Source: Streptomyces sp. V1I1 (GTDB lineage: Bacteria; Actinomycetota; Actinomycetes; Streptomycetales; Streptomycetaceae). From it: a DNA stretch of 64,000 nucleotides. How positions within the stretch are numbered: the first letter of the stretch is position 1; each line of letters opens with the position of its first letter. The notes beneath the pieces were generated by a model. The model was not told the DNA's origin and did not search any database. It worked only from the letters and a program-made list of their open reading frames with translations. Made by a program: the position numbers and the translations under genes. Below are positions 27,181 to 36,990 of this stretch, piece by piece. Where the stretch lies: contig NZ_JAUSZH010000001.1 of the NCBI RefSeq assembly GCF_030817355.1, positions 4,873,501 to 4,937,500 on the forward strand, read 5' to 3'.

Positions 27181-27224
27181 GCGAAGGGGCCGCCCGCCAT
27201 CCGTGGTGCGGGCGGCCCCTTCGC
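27181..27224 (+). terminator. Strong terminator after ndh
   Basis: Perfect 17-bp stem (left arm 27181-27197, right arm 27208-27224; arms begin GCGAAGGGGCC and end GGCCCCTTCGC) with a 10-nt loop, 14 nt after the ndh stop. Confidence 0.9.
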
Positions 27225-27453
27225 TGTGTCCGGGCTCGTTTGCTGTGTCCGGGCCAGCCCGCGCGCCCGTCCCCATCCTCGAACGCGTGGCCGTTCCGCC
27301 AGGTATATGTGGGGAGCATGTATTTTGCCTGGGCATTGCGCGCCGCCGGGAAGCACGCACAGTGGTCGGATTGTTCTCAGGAGTGCACCGCGCTGTCCAC
27401 CGCAGCCTGGTGCAGGAGCATTTCTGGGATCCATCGTCACGGAGGTGTGCGCC

Positions 27454-28743
27454 ATGGGCGACGCCGCGCTGCGGCTGACCACTCTTGCCGAGGAGTTGCT
27501 GGGGACCCCGCTCCCGGTCCGTATCCGGGCCTGGGACGGTAGTGAATCCGGACCTCCAGGCGCTCCCGTACTCGTCATCAGGCACCGCCGCGCCCTGCGC
27601 CGGCTGCTGTGGCGGCCTGGGGAGCTCGGGCTCGCCAGGGCCTGGGTGGCCGGCGAGATCGATGTCGAGGGGGATCTGTACCACGTCCTCGATCTGCTCT
27701 CCGGGCTGATCTGGGTTCGCGGCGACGGGGCCGAGGACAGCGGCAATCCGCTTCTCGACCCCAGGCTGCGCGCCGCGGCCCGCGGGCTGTTGAAGATCGG
27801 CGGGGCGCTGCCCCCGCCGCCACCGCCCCCCGAGGAAGTCCGACGGCGCGCCGGGCCGTTGCACACCAGGCGCCGTGACAAGAAGGCCATCAGCCACCAC
27901 TACGACGTCGGCAACAACTTCTACGAGCTCGTCCTCGGGCCTTCCATGGTCTACTCCTGCGCCTACTGGCAGGACGGCGGCACCCTCGAAGAAGCGCAGC
28001 GCGACAAGCTCGACCTCATCTGTCGCAAGCTCGCCCTCAAGGAGGGCGACCGGCTCCTCGACGTCGGCTGCGGCTGGGGCTCCATGGCGGTCCACGCCGC
28101 ACGCGAGTACGGCGTTCAGGTCACCGGCGTCACCCTCTCCCGCGAGCAGGCCGCCTACGCCCGCAAGCGCATCGCCGAAGAGGGCCTCACCGACCGGATC
28201 GAGATCCGCGTTCAGGACTACCGGGACGTCAGGGACGGCCCGTACGACGCCATCTCCTCCATCGGCATGGCCGAACACGTCGGCCAGGTCCGCTACCACG
28301 AGTACGCCGACCAGCTCTTCTCCCTCCTCAAGCCCGGCGGCCGGCTGCTCAACCACCAGATCGCCCGCCGTCCCGAAAGAGACGAATCCGCCTACCACGT
28401 CGATGAGTTCATCGACCGATACGTCTTCCCCGACGGCGAACTCGCTCCCCTCGGCCGTACCGTCAGCACCCTGGAGGAAGCCGGTTTCGAAGTCCGCGAC
28501 GTCGAGTCGATCCGCGAGCACTACGCCCTCACTCTGCGCCGCTGGGTCACCAACCTGGAGGCGAACTGGCGCCAGGCCGTGCGGCACAGCTCGCCGGGCC
28601 GGGCCCGCGTCTGGCGGCTCTACATGGCCGCGTCCGCGGTCTCCTTCGAGCGGAACAGGATCGGCGTCAACCAGATCCTGGCCGTGAAGACCCCCGAGAG
28701 CGGGGAGTCCGGGCTTCCGCTGCGGGCCCGCGACTGGCACTGA
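27454..28743 (+). CDS. cfa: Cyclopropane-fatty-acyl-phospholipid synthase
   Basis: Encodes 429 residues from an ATG with GGAGG 8 nt upstream. Residues about 1-125 form the N-terminal lipid-binding domain; the catalytic part has HHYDVGNNFYELVLG, SCAYWQDGGTLEEAQ, then the SAM motif LLDVGCGWGSMAVHAA and SIGMAEHVG with the conserved catalytic residues. It adds a methylene bridge from SAM to membrane unsaturated fatty acids or, in some actinomycetes, methylates them. It sits between ndh and a convergent ABC transporter, as in other Streptomyces. Confidence 0.94.
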   Translation: MGDAALRLTTLAEELLGTPLPVRIRAWDGSESGPPGAPVLVIRHRRALRRLLWRPGELGLARAWVAGEIDVEGDLYHVLDLLSGLIWVRGDGAEDSGNPLLDPRLRAAARGLLKIGGALPPPPPPPEEVRRRAGPLHTRRRDKKAISHHYDVGNNFYELVLGPSMVYSCAYWQDGGTLEEAQRDKLDLICRKLALKEGDRLLDVGCGWGSMAVHAAREYGVQVTGVTLSREQAAYARKRIAEEGLTDRIEIRVQDYRDVRDGPYDAISSIGMAEHVGQVRYHEYADQLFSLLKPGGRLLNHQIARRPERDESAYHVDEFIDRYVFPDGELAPLGRTVSTLEEAGFEVRDVESIREHYALTLRRWVTNLEANWRQAVRHSSPGRARVWRLYMAASAVSFERNRIGVNQILAVKTPESGESGLPLRARDWH

Positions 28744-28756
28744 GCGCGTACGCAAA

Positions 28757-28789
28757 GGGCCCCGCGACCGACTCCCGGTCGCGGGGCCC
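28757..28789. terminator. Bidirectional terminator cfa / ABC permease
   Basis: Perfect 14-bp stem (GGGCCCCGCGACCG / CGGTCGCGGGGCCC) with ACTCC loop, between convergent genes. Confidence 0.9.
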
Positions 28790-28805
28790 CTCACATCCCG
28801 TACTG

Positions 28806-31355
28806 CTACTCCGTCTTGATCGCCGTCAGCATGTTCAGCTTCGCCGCACTGCGGGCCGGCCACAGCGCGGCCAGCACCCCGACCACTCCGGCGAGCAGCA
28901 GGAAGATCCCGATCCGGTCCCACGGCACGACCAGCGCGTACCCGGGGATCTCCGACTTGATCGTCTCGCCGATCGCCCAGGCCAGGAAGGAGCCGAGCGC
29001 AACACCGATCACCGCGCCGAAGAGCGAGATCACCACCGCCTCCAGGCGGATCATGCGCTTGACCTTCCGGCGGTCCAGGCCGATCGCCCGCAGCATGCCG
29101 ATCTCCTGCTGACGTTCGAAGACGGACATCGCGAGGGTGTTGATGACACCGAGCACCGCGATGATCAGAGCCATCGCCAGCAGTCCGTACATGATGTTCA
29201 GCATGGTGTTGATCATGCCGCCGAACATGTTCCGGATGTCCTGCCGGTCCATGATGCTCATCGCCGGGTTGTCACCCAGCGCGTCCACCAGCGCCTGCTC
29301 GTTCGCCTTGCTCGCGCCGCCGTCCATCTTCACCCAGACCTCGGGGATGTACGGCTTCGGCTCGTAGGGAGCGACCAGCGACGTCGACAGCAGGACCGGC
29401 GAGAGGAACTCGTTTTCCTTGTAGACCGCGCCGACCGTCAGGGTCTTCGTATCCGCCTTGCCGCCGTCGCTGTCGTAGCCGAACTTGACCGCGACCGTGT
29501 CGCCGGCCTTCCAGCCGTTCGACTTGGCGGTCTTCTCGGCGACCGCGATCTGGCCCTTGCCGAGCGTGGCCATGGAGCCGGAGACCGTCTGCAGATCGAA
29601 GACCTTCTCCACGTCCCCGGGAGTGACCGCCGAGGCGGAGTGGAACTCGTCCTTGATCTCCACCGAGGTGGCCTGCTGCGGGGAGACGGCGCTGACGCCC
29701 TTCGCCTTCTCCAGCGCGGTGAGCGCCGACTTGTCGAGGGCGCCGCCGCCCGCCATGGTGACCATGTAGTCGGCGCGGATGTTGTCCGTGGTCAGCTTGT
29801 CGATGGCCCCGCCGAGCGTGACACCGATGACCGTGAGGCCGGTGACCAGCGTGAGGCCGATCGCCAGCGCCGAGGCGGTGGCTCCGGTACGGCGCGGATT
29901 GCGGACCGCGTTCTGCCCGGCCAGCTTGCCGGACACCCCGAACACCCGGTGCAGCAGCGGCCGTACCAGCGCGATGACCGGACGGGACAGCAGCGGGATC
30001 AGCACGATGATGCCGATCAGCGTCAGGAACGCGCCTGCGCCGATCACCATCCGGCCTGCTTCCTTGCCCATCGCCGCACCGGCGAGGATCGCCCCCGCAC
30101 CCGCCAGCGTGATGACACTGCCGAGGGTGTTGCGTACGACGAGGGACTTGGTGGTCGCGGGCAGATGGGCGCTGCCCATCGCCGCCACCGGCGGGATCTT
30201 CGCGGCCCGGCGGGCGGGCAGCCACGCGGCGAGCACGGTGACCAGTACACCGACGGCGAGTGCGGAGGCGATCGCGGTGGGCGAGACGACCAGCGGACCG
30301 GCGGGCACCTTCGCGCCGAAGGAGCCCATCGCGGAACGCAGCCCGGTCGCCAGCCCGATACCGAGGACGAAGCCGATCACGGCGGCGAGCGCGCCCACGA
30401 CCAGCGCCTCGAGCATCACCGAGCGCTTGACCTGTCGGCGCGAGGCTCCGACGGCGCGCATCAGGGCCAGTTCCCTGGTGCGCTGGGCGACCAGCATGGT
30501 GAAGGTGTTGGCGATCAGGAAGACGCCGACGAAGAGGGCTATGGCCGCGAAGGCGAGCAGCATCGTGTTGAGGTTGGACAGGCCTTGCTCGATCTCCCGG
30601 GCCTGGTCGTCGGCGAGCTGCTTGCCGGTCTGCGCCTCGGCGTCCTTGGGCAGCAGCGGCTTGACCTCGTCCAGGATCTTCTGGTCGGAGGCGCCGGCCG
30701 CGGCGGCGATCGTGACGTCCTTGAAGTAGCCGGGCTGCAGATAGAGCTTCTGGGCGACCGGAGTGTCGAAGAGGACGAGGCTGCCGCCCGCGTTGACGGC
30801 GCCGTCCTCAGTGGTGAAGACACCGGAGAGGGTGTACTCCTTCGCCGGGCCGTTGGTCGCCACCCGCACGGTGTCCCCGACCCGGTACTTGCCCTTGTCC
30901 GCGGAGTCCTTGTCGAGGGCGATCTGACTGTCCTTCACCGGGCCCGAGCCGTCGGTGAAGGTGTACGCGGCGTCCTTGCCGTCCTTGCCGGGGGCGAAGT
31001 TGGCGCCGGTGTTGGACCAGCCGTTGCCGATCAGCTTGCCGTCCTGGTCGGCGACCCCGGCGAAGCCGGAGACCCGCCCGGTGGCCTCGGCGACCCCGTC
31101 CAGACTCCGGATCTTCTCCAGGGTCTTGGCGTCGATGTTGGAATTCTTCTGGCCGTCGGTCTGGTCGGCGTATGTCGTGACGGCGACCGCGACGTTGTCG
31201 TAACTCTTGGCCGACTGCTTGCGGTAGGCGTTGCCGAGGGTGTCGGTGAAGACCAGGGTGCCGGAGACGAAGGCCACGCCGAGCATCACGGCGAGCACGG
31301 TCATCAGCAGCCTGGCCTTGTGCGCGAGCACATTGCGCAGGGCGGTTCGGAACAT
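28806..31355 (-). CDS. ABC transporter permease, MacB/FtsX type
   Basis: Encodes 849 residues. An N-terminal helix (about 18-38, MTVLAVMLGVAFVSGTLVF) is followed by a large extracytoplasmic MacB_PCD-like domain, then three helices of a first FtsX domain (about 255-390). Two more central helices, a second periplasmic-type domain (about 500-710) and a second FtsX domain (about 720-840) with FERQQEIGMLRAIGLDRRKVKRMI complete it. The duplicated FtsX architecture fits mechanotransmission or extrusion-type transporters for lipoproteins, peptides or drugs. Its ATPase is encoded 50 nt upstream on the same strand. Confidence 0.93.
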   Translation of the reverse strand: MFRTALRNVLAHKARLLMTVLAVMLGVAFVSGTLVFTDTLGNAYRKQSAKSYDNVAVAVTTYADQTDGQKNSNIDAKTLEKIRSLDGVAEATGRVSGFAGVADQDGKLIGNGWSNTGANFAPGKDGKDAAYTFTDGSGPVKDSQIALDKDSADKGKYRVGDTVRVATNGPAKEYTLSGVFTTEDGAVNAGGSLVLFDTPVAQKLYLQPGYFKDVTIAAAAGASDQKILDEVKPLLPKDAEAQTGKQLADDQAREIEQGLSNLNTMLLAFAAIALFVGVFLIANTFTMLVAQRTRELALMRAVGASRRQVKRSVMLEALVVGALAAVIGFVLGIGLATGLRSAMGSFGAKVPAGPLVVSPTAIASALAVGVLVTVLAAWLPARRAAKIPPVAAMGSAHLPATTKSLVVRNTLGSVITLAGAGAILAGAAMGKEAGRMVIGAGAFLTLIGIIVLIPLLSRPVIALVRPLLHRVFGVSGKLAGQNAVRNPRRTGATASALAIGLTLVTGLTVIGVTLGGAIDKLTTDNIRADYMVTMAGGGALDKSALTALEKAKGVSAVSPQQATSVEIKDEFHSASAVTPGDVEKVFDLQTVSGSMATLGKGQIAVAEKTAKSNGWKAGDTVAVKFGYDSDGGKADTKTLTVGAVYKENEFLSPVLLSTSLVAPYEPKPYIPEVWVKMDGGASKANEQALVDALGDNPAMSIMDRQDIRNMFGGMINTMLNIMYGLLAMALIIAVLGVINTLAMSVFERQQEIGMLRAIGLDRRKVKRMIRLEAVVISLFGAVIGVALGSFLAWAIGETIKSEIPGYALVVPWDRIGIFLLLAGVVGVLAALWPARSAAKLNMLTAIKTE

Positions 31356-31405
31356 GTCTGTGTCAGTCCTGGGGTGAGAGCCGGAGGGTGGGGAACAGCG
31401 GTCGT

Positions 31406-32176
31406 TCAGCTGGTCCGGCCCTTGGCGTCGAACTCCTTCATCCGGTCGAGGACCCCGTCGGCGGTGGGGTGCAGCATCTCGTCGACGATCCGGCCGTCCG
31501 CCAGGAAAATCACCCGGTCGGCGTAGGAGGCGGCCACCGGGTCGTGGGTGACCATGACGACGGTCTGACCGAGCTCACGTACGGAGTTGCGCAGGAAGCC
31601 CAGCACCTCCGCGCCCGAGCGCGAGTCCAGGTTTCCGGTCGGCTCGTCACCGAAGATGATCTCCGGCTGCGAGGCGAGGGCGCGGGCGACGGCGACGCGC
31701 TGCTGCTGGCCGCCGGAGAGCTGCGTGGGGCGGTGGCTGAGCCGGTCCTGCAGGCCCACCATTTCGATGACCTGCTGCAGCCACTGCTTGTTGGGCTTAC
31801 GTCCCGCGATGTCCATCGGGAGAGTGATGTTTTCCAGTCCGGTCAGCGTCGGCAGCAGGTTGAACGCCTGGAAGATGAAGCCGATTTTGTCCCGGCGCAG
31901 CTGGGTCAGCTGCTTGTCCTTGAGGGAGCCGAGCTCGGTCTCACCGATCCGTACGGACCCGGAGCTGAAACTGTCCAGGCCGGCCACGCAGTGCATCAGC
32001 GTGGACTTGCCGGAGCCCGAGGGGCCCATGATCGCGGTGAACTCCGCCTGCCGGAAGTCCACGGTGACCCGGTCGAGCGCGACCACCTGGGTCTCGCCCT
32101 GTCCGTACACCTTGGACAGATCCGTGGCGCGGGCGGCCACTGCGGTGGCGCGGTGAGCGAGGGGGGTCGTGGTCAC
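31406..32176 (-). CDS. ABC transporter ATP-binding protein (LolD/MacB type)
   Basis: Encodes 256 residues from a GTG with AGGAGAG about 9 nt upstream. Walker [12 protein letters not shown]-loop [10 protein letters not shown], signature [16 protein letters not shown], Walker [13 protein letters not shown] and the VTHD switch are all intact. The EPTGNLD form is typical of LolD/MacB/FtsE-like ATPases that pair with FtsX-type permeases, matching the next gene. The N-terminal 25 residues are an Ala-rich extension. Confidence 0.95.
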   Translation of the reverse strand: MTTTPLAHRATAVAARATDLSKVYGQGETQVVALDRVTVDFRQAEFTAIMGPSGSGKSTLMHCVAGLDSFSSGSVRIGETELGSLKDKQLTQLRRDKIGFIFQAFNLLPTLTGLENITLPMDIAGRKPNKQWLQQVIEMVGLQDRLSHRPTQLSGGQQQRVAVARALASQPEIIFGDEPTGNLDSRSGAEVLGFLRNSVRELGQTVVMVTHDPVAASYADRVIFLADGRIVDEMLHPTADGVLDRMKEFDAKGRTS

Positions 32177-32566
32177 GAGTGGGCTCTCCTGTCGAGGTGG
32201 TCTGCGGGAACGAGACCATCCTTTCCGCCATCCGGCGGCGAGTCGTCAGCCCCGGTGCCCGTTCCTGGGGCCCTCTTCAGTCGGACCGCAGCGCCGGATC
32301 GTCCTCCTTTGGTATGACGGCGTCCCTGAGATCCGGCGAGGGGGAGGGGCCGGTGGAGGAGACGGCGGAGGGGGCGGCGACTTTCCGTCAATCCCGCGCG
32401 CGGACGGTGGCGGCCACGGGCCGGGCGGGGCGGGTACGAATGCCCTCTTACCTGCACTGACACACCCTCAGAAGTCAATAAAATAAGACAACATCGGGCC
32501 ACTGGTGCCACGGACCGGGGGGTCTACCCGGATAGGCTCAAGTGCCAACGCGGACCCGCGCGCCAC

Positions 32567-32652
32567 GCCCGGATGGTGGAATGCAGACACGGCGAGCTTA
32601 AACCTCGCTGCCCCTCGGGGGCGTACCGGTTCAAGTCCGGTTCCGGGCACCA
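32567..32652 (+). tRNA. bldA: tRNA-Leu(UAA), bldA
   Basis: Complete class II tRNA. The acceptor stem GCCCGGA pairs with TCCGGGC at 32642-32648, then A plus an encoded CCA. The anticodon stem GCGAG/CTCGC encloses loop CTTAAAC with anticodon TAA at 32599-32601. A long variable arm (GCCCCTCGGGGGC) and the GGTTCAAGTCC T-arm follow. It reads the rare UUA leucine codon; in Streptomyces this is bldA, whose late accumulation holds back translation of TTA-containing developmental and antibiotic genes. Targets inside this window include 12959, 13436, 15431 and 58650. Confidence 0.97.
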
Positions 32653-32802
32653 CACCGCCCTCTGCACCTGGCGGTGCCCGCCCCGGCGGACGCCGCTGCG
32701 GTCACGATCGCGGAAAGATCCTCCCCGAGCACTAGGGTGCTTCTTTTGCTCCCGCATTACTCTTGACCCCAAGGCCGCGCAGGGTGGCCATGGAGGAGTG
32801 AG

Positions 32803-33693
32803 ATGAGGAGCAGTAACCCGGTCTTCTCGCGACGGGGGTTCAGCCGCGACAATGGCTACGCGGGGTTCAACGCGCAGCAGCCGCAGGCCGGGGGCCCCGC
32901 CGTAGGAAACAACCCCTACGCCCAGGGCGCGGCCGCCCCGTACGCGACCAACCCGTACGCACCCGCGGACACGCAGTTCGGCGCGGGTCCGCAGGCCCCC
33001 GCCCGTCCCAATGTGATGACCATCGACGACGTCGTGGCGCGCACCGCCATGACGCTCGGCACGGTCGTCCTCACCGCCGTACTCTCCTGGGTCCTGCTGC
33101 CCGTCGACGAGGCCAACATCGGCAAGTCGTACGGCATCGCGATCGGCGCGGCCCTGGTGGCCATGGTCCTTTCGCTCATTCAGGCCTTCAAGCGCAAGCC
33201 GGTGCCGGCGCTGATCCTGGCCTACGCCGCCTTCGAGGGTGTCTTCCTCGGAGTGATCTCCAGCGCGGTCAGCACCTACATCAGCCCGGGCACAGTGATG
33301 CAGGCGGTGCTCGGCACCATGTGCGTCTTCGCCGGTGTGCTCATCGCGTACAAGACCCGGCTCATCCGGGTCAACCGCCGCTTCTACGGCTTTGTGATGG
33401 CCGCGGCCATGGGCTTCATGCTGCTCATGGTGGTCAACCTGCTGTTCGCCGTCATCGGCGGCGGTGACGGCCTCGGCTTCCGCAGCGGCGGCCTCGGCAT
33501 CCTCTTCGGTGTCATCGGCATCATCCTCGGTGCGTGCTTCCTGGCCCTCGACTTCAAGCAGGTCGAGGACGGGCTCGCGTACGGCGCTCCGCGCGAGGAG
33601 TCCTGGCTGGCGGCCTTCGGCCTCACCCTGACCCTGGTGTGGATCTACCTGGAGATGCTGCGACTGCTGTCGATCCTCAACGGCAACGACTGA
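32803..33693 (+). CDS. Bax inhibitor-1/YccA family membrane protein
   Basis: Encodes 296 residues with GGAGGAG 5 nt before the ATG. A Gln/Pro/Ala-rich cytoplasmic start (about 15-70, with NPYAQGAAAPYATNPYAP) precedes seven hydrophobic segments (about 85-290). The AYAAFEGVFLGVIS segment and the C-terminal FKQVEDGLAYGAPREESW with conserved acidic residues are BI-1/YccA hallmarks. Members form pH-sensitive calcium leak channels or interact with FtsH. Stands alone between bldA and a terminator. Confidence 0.94.
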   Translation: MRSSNPVFSRRGFSRDNGYAGFNAQQPQAGGPAVGNNPYAQGAAAPYATNPYAPADTQFGAGPQAPARPNVMTIDDVVARTAMTLGTVVLTAVLSWVLLPVDEANIGKSYGIAIGAALVAMVLSLIQAFKRKPVPALILAYAAFEGVFLGVISSAVSTYISPGTVMQAVLGTMCVFAGVLIAYKTRLIRVNRRFYGFVMAAAMGFMLLMVVNLLFAVIGGGDGLGFRSGGLGILFGVIGIILGACFLALDFKQVEDGLAYGAPREESWLAAFGLTLTLVWIYLEMLRLLSILNGND

Positions 33694-33739
33694 CCGTCCG
33701 GGACCGGCTCTGTCCGGGACCGGCCGTCCAGGCCGTGAC

Positions 33740-33772
33740 GAAGGGCCCGCGGGGATTGCCCGCGGGCTCTTC
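33740..33772. terminator. Bidirectional terminator
   Basis: 14-bp stem with one G-T pair (GAAGGGCCCGCGGG / CCCGCGGGCTCTTC) between the BI-1 gene and the convergent DUF4287-like gene. Confidence 0.85.
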
Positions 33773-33785
33773 GGCGTCTCGGGAC

Positions 33786-34016
33786 CTAGAGCAGTTTGCG
33801 CGCGGCGCGCCTCAGGTCGTACTCATGGATGATCGCTTTGGCATGTCCGTATGCGAGGTTGTGCTCGCTCCGGAGCCAGCTGACCTTCTCCTCGAAGCGG
33901 AAGAGGGAGGGGCCTTCATCGACGGTGCGGAGCCAGTCGGAGATTTCACGACCGGTGCAGTGGGGGATTCTGGAGAGCAGGTTGCGATGGGTCTCTTCGG
34001 AGAAGACTTGGGACAT
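33786..34016 (-). CDS. Small DUF4287-like protein
   Basis: Encodes 76 residues from an ATG with GGAGG 5 nt upstream. The sequence FSEETHRNLLSRIPHCTGREI and KVSWLRSEHNLAYGHAKAIIHEYDL follows the DUF4287 pattern (short helical domain ending in GH-x-hydrophobic-AIVHE-like residues). No membrane segment or signal. Function unknown. Divergent from the 108-residue gene at 34116. Confidence 0.8.
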   Translation of the reverse strand: MSQVFSEETHRNLLSRIPHCTGREISDWLRTVDEGPSLFRFEEKVSWLRSEHNLAYGHAKAIIHEYDLRRAARKLL

Positions 34017-34078
34017 CGGCGCCTCCGGACGCTTTGCGCGTGTGGTCCTTAACGCCACCGTGCCTGAGGGTTCGCGGA

Positions 34079-34109
34079 TTGGCAACAGTGCCGGGGTGGC
34101 GCGTAGGGT
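34079..34109 (+). promoter_or_regulatory. Promoter for leaderless transcript at 34116
   Basis: TTGGCA at 34079-34084 and TAGGGT at 34104-34109 with 19-nt spacing; the -10 ends 6 nt before the GTG start, so translation likely begins at the mRNA 5' end. Confidence 0.5.
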
Positions 34110-34115
34110 CGCGGA

Positions 34116-34442
34116 GTGCTTGATACGACTGAGCTGACGGCCGCCGTCGACCGCTTCGCCGACCGTCTGCGGGCCGCCCCGCAGAGCCGGCTGAGCCGGG
34201 GTGCGGCGGCCGAAGGGCTGGCGCTGGCCAGGGAGTTGGCGGTGCGGGCCCAGCGGATCGAGACGCCCGGGGAGGCCCCGCGGATCATGCCGGAGGCGGG
34301 CCTGTTCGCAGTTGCGGATCAACTTAACGTCGCCGGGAACGATTTGGCCGAAGCGCTGCGAACGGCCCCGTCCCGGTCCCTGGGGGAGGTGGACGAGGCC
34401 GTGGGTCTCGTTGAAGCGGCCGCCCGGCGGGCGGGGCTGTAG
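34116..34442 (+). CDS. Conserved hypothetical protein, 108 residues
   Basis: Starts at GTG with no ribosome site but a well-placed -10 box, as for a leaderless mRNA. The protein is all-helical by pattern (TELTAAVDRFADRLRAAPQSRL, then GLALARELAVRAQRIETPG), has no cysteines, signal or membrane segment. I do not recognise the family. It converges on the gene at 34456 with a 13-nt gap. Confidence 0.7.
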   Translation: MLDTTELTAAVDRFADRLRAAPQSRLSRGAAAEGLALARELAVRAQRIETPGEAPRIMPEAGLFAVADQLNVAGNDLAEALRTAPSRSLGEVDEAVGLVEAAARRAGL

Positions 34443-34455
34443 CCCGCGGGCGGGT

Positions 34456-35280
34456 CTACAGCGACGCGATGACGCGGTCCGCGAGGATATAGACGCTCTC
34501 CTCGCCGCACGCGAAAGTCAGGGCATAAGCGCCCGCGACGCCGGAGCCGCCCAGCAGCACCGGGGTGTCGCCGGCCCGCAGTGCCTCGGCGAGCTGCTCG
34601 GCGGTCTCGCGGTGGCCGGGGGTCATACAGAGCGTCGTGCCGTCTGCGAAGACGTACACATCGAGCGTGCCGAGCGGTCCCGGCCGTACGTCGGCGAGGG
34701 CCGTGCGCGTCTCGGCGAGCTCCTCGAGGCGGGCCACGGTGCGCTCGTGGTCGGTGATCACCGGGGTCTGGACCGGGACGAAGTCCGGGTGCGAGGGATG
34801 GCGGCGGCGGGCCGCGGCCAGCTCGGGGGAGTCCTCGGCGAACTCCGTCACCTCGGGCAGGTCCGCCAGCTCGTCGAGCGCCTCGGCCGCCTCGAAGTCC
34901 ATCGCCTCGAGGCCGGCGAAGTCGGAGTGGCGCGGGACGTAGAAGGGCAGCTCGTCGCCCGGGGCGGCCAGGCCGCCCAGCAGGGAGGGAGCGTCCGCCG
35001 CGTCGCGGGACTCCTGCGCGGCCCAGAAGGCGCGCGCCTCGGCCAGTTCGCGCTCCCGCTCCTCGGCGAGCGCCTCGGCGACGGCGGCGCGTATCTCGGC
35101 AGCCGGGGCGGTGCGGGCCTGTGGTACGGAGGCGATGCGGCTGGTGCCGTGCGCGGTGACCAGTTCGGTGCGCAGGGCCGTGACCTGCTTACGGAGCCCG
35201 TGGGCGGCGTGCAGGGCAGCGGCACCCACGGCCGTGGCTGCGGCCGTGGTCAGCAGCAGGGCAAGAGACATGGCGCTCAC
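34456..35280 (-). CDS. Conserved membrane-anchored hypothetical protein
   Basis: Encodes 274 residues from a GTG with GGGAG 7 nt upstream (an ATG lies 9 nt further in). One N-terminal hydrophobic segment (about 4-26) acts as anchor. It is followed by a helical, Glu/Ala-rich stretch (about 60-90), an acidic region with FEAAEALDELADLPEVTEF, and a C-terminal alpha/beta part containing DVYVFADGTTLCMTPGHRET and YALTFACGEESVYIL. Not recognised beyond being a typical Streptomyces hypothetical. Confidence 0.7.
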   Translation of the reverse strand: MSAMSLALLLTTAAATAVGAAALHAAHGLRKQVTALRTELVTAHGTSRIASVPQARTAPAAEIRAAVAEALAEERERELAEARAFWAAQESRDAADAPSLLGGLAAPGDELPFYVPRHSDFAGLEAMDFEAAEALDELADLPEVTEFAEDSPELAAARRRHPSHPDFVPVQTPVITDHERTVARLEELAETRTALADVRPGPLGTLDVYVFADGTTLCMTPGHRETAEQLAEALRAGDTPVLLGGSGVAGAYALTFACGEESVYILADRVIASL

Positions 35281-35430
35281 TGACTTACTCCCGGTTTCAC
35301 TCGATCCCCCCGACTTCCTACATCAGCTTGCGGTCAGCGCGCGCCCCCTGTCAGTGCATTACGTCACGAATTGGACAGGACTTTGTGTCCTGTGTTTAGC
35401 GTGAAAGCAGTGCTGACCTGGGGAAAGGGC

Positions 35431-35465
35431 TCTCCCCCAGGAGGTAGGTCACATCCTGGGGGAGA
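35431..35465. repeat. Perfect 12-bp inverted repeat in a gene-free gap
   Basis: TCTCCCCCAGGA / TCCTGGGGGAGA with an 11-nt loop, in the 323-nt gap between the 34456 gene start and the thiolase 3' end. It may terminate thiolase transcription. I see no gene in the rest of the gap (35281-35603). Confidence 0.6.
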
Positions 35466-35603
35466 TTCGGTCACGACTCGAGTTCCGCGCAGGCCCGAAA
35501 GCTCTAGCAGAGGCGCTCGCTCTCTTGGTCGCGTTCCGCTTCGCCTCCGCTTCGGGCAAGTGCCGCCTTCGTACCTCAGGCGACCCGTACCCTCCGCTGC
35601 CGC

Positions 35604-36824
35604 TCAGCTCAGCCGCTCGATGACCATGGCCATGCCCTGGCCACCGCCCACGCACATGGTCTCCAGAGCGAACTGCTTGTCGTGGAACTGGAGGCTGTTG
35701 ATCAGCGTGCCGGCAATCCTGGCGCCCGTCATGCCGAAGGGGTGGCCGACGGCGATGGCGCCGCCGTTGACGTTCAGCTTGTCCAGGTCGACGCCCAGGT
35801 CGCGGTAGGACGGGATGACCTGCGCGGCGAAGGCCTCGTTGATCTCGACCAGGTCGATGTCGCCGATGGTCAGCCCCGCGCGGGACAGCGCCTGCTTGGA
35901 GGCCTCGACGGGTCCGTAGCCCATGATCTCGGGGGAGAGGCCGGAGACGCCGGTGGAGACGATGCGGGCCAGCGGGGTCAGGCCCAGCTCGCGCGCCTTG
36001 GTGTCGGACATGATCACGAGAGCCGCGGCACCGTCGTTCAGCGGGCAGCAGTTGCCGGCGGTGACCAGGCCGTCGGGGCGGAACACCGGCTTGAGGCCCT
36101 GGACGCCCTCGAGGGTGACGCCCGCGCGCGGGCCGTCGTCCTTGGAGACGACTGTGCCGTCGGGGGTGGTGACCGGGGTGATCTCGCGCTCCCAGAAGCC
36201 GTTCTTGATGGCCTCCTCGGCGAGGTTCTGGGACCGCACGCCGAACTCGTCCATGTCCTGGCGGGTCACGCCCTTGAGGCGGGCCAGGTTCTCGGCGGTC
36301 TGGCCCATCGAGATGTACGCGTCCGGGATCAGGCCGTCCTCGCGCGGGTCGTGCCAGTCCGCACCCTCCTGCTCGGCGCGGGCGGCGGTACGTGCCTCGG
36401 CCTCGGCGAAGAGCGGGTTGTGGGTGTCGGGCAGGGTGTCGGAGTTGCCCTTGGTGCTGCGCGAGACCGTCTCGACGCCGGCGGATATGAAGACGTCGCC
36501 CTCGCCGGCCTTGATGGCGTGCAGCGCCATGCGGGAGGTCTGGAGGGACGAGGAACAGTAACGGGTGATGGTGCAGCCCGGGAGGTGGTCCATCCCCATC
36601 TGCACGGCCACGATGCGGCCGAGGTTGTGCCCCTGCTCGCCGCCGGGCAGGCCGCAGCCGAGCATCAGGTCGTCGATGTCCTTGGGGTCGAGCTCAGGGA
36701 CCTTGGCGAGCGCGGCCTGGATGATCGTGGCGGTCAGGTCGTCGGCGCGCAGCTCCTTGAGGGAGCCCTTGAAGGCCCGGCCGATGGGGGAGCGGGCAGC
36801 AGAGACAATCACGGCTTCGGGCAT
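35604..36824 (-). CDS. Acetyl-CoA C-acyltransferase (thiolase)
   Basis: Encodes 406 residues from an ATG with GGAG 5 nt upstream. Catalytic Cys90 lies in [18 protein letters not shown], the histidine is in [12 protein letters not shown], and the second cysteine is in [14 protein letters not shown], so the active site is complete. It performs thiolytic cleavage of 3-ketoacyl-CoA in fatty acid degradation, or acetoacetyl-CoA formation. No hydratase/dehydrogenase partner is adjacent. A TetR-type palindrome sits 105 nt upstream. Confidence 0.95.
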   Translation of the reverse strand: MPEAVIVSAARSPIGRAFKGSLKELRADDLTATIIQAALAKVPELDPKDIDDLMLGCGLPGGEQGHNLGRIVAVQMGMDHLPGCTITRYCSSSLQTSRMALHAIKAGEGDVFISAGVETVSRSTKGNSDTLPDTHNPLFAEAEARTAARAEQEGADWHDPREDGLIPDAYISMGQTAENLARLKGVTRQDMDEFGVRSQNLAEEAIKNGFWEREITPVTTPDGTVVSKDDGPRAGVTLEGVQGLKPVFRPDGLVTAGNCCPLNDGAAALVIMSDTKARELGLTPLARIVSTGVSGLSPEIMGYGPVEASKQALSRAGLTIGDIDLVEINEAFAAQVIPSYRDLGVDLDKLNVNGGAIAVGHPFGMTGARIAGTLINSLQFHDKQFALETMCVGGGQGMAMVIERLS

Positions 36825-36928
36825 CACAGCTCCATGAGGGGCGAGGCGGTTCGGGCAGGACTGTCTGGGAAGTTACCCGTCCGTATCGCTGGGGTCACGG
36901 GCCGGGTCGTGTGAGACGGACCTCTTTT

Positions 36929-36944
36929 CTAAGCGATCGCTCAG
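36929..36944. promoter_or_regulatory. TetR-type operator palindrome
   Basis: CTAAGCGATCGCTCAG is a 16-bp palindrome with a single mismatched pair, centred on AGCGATCGCT, upstream of the thiolase start. Such sites are typical operators of TetR regulators of lipid genes. Confidence 0.45.
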
Positions 36945-36990
36945 CTCCTCCATTATGCGCCTGCGCGGCGCGGGCGACGGCGGCAACTTC

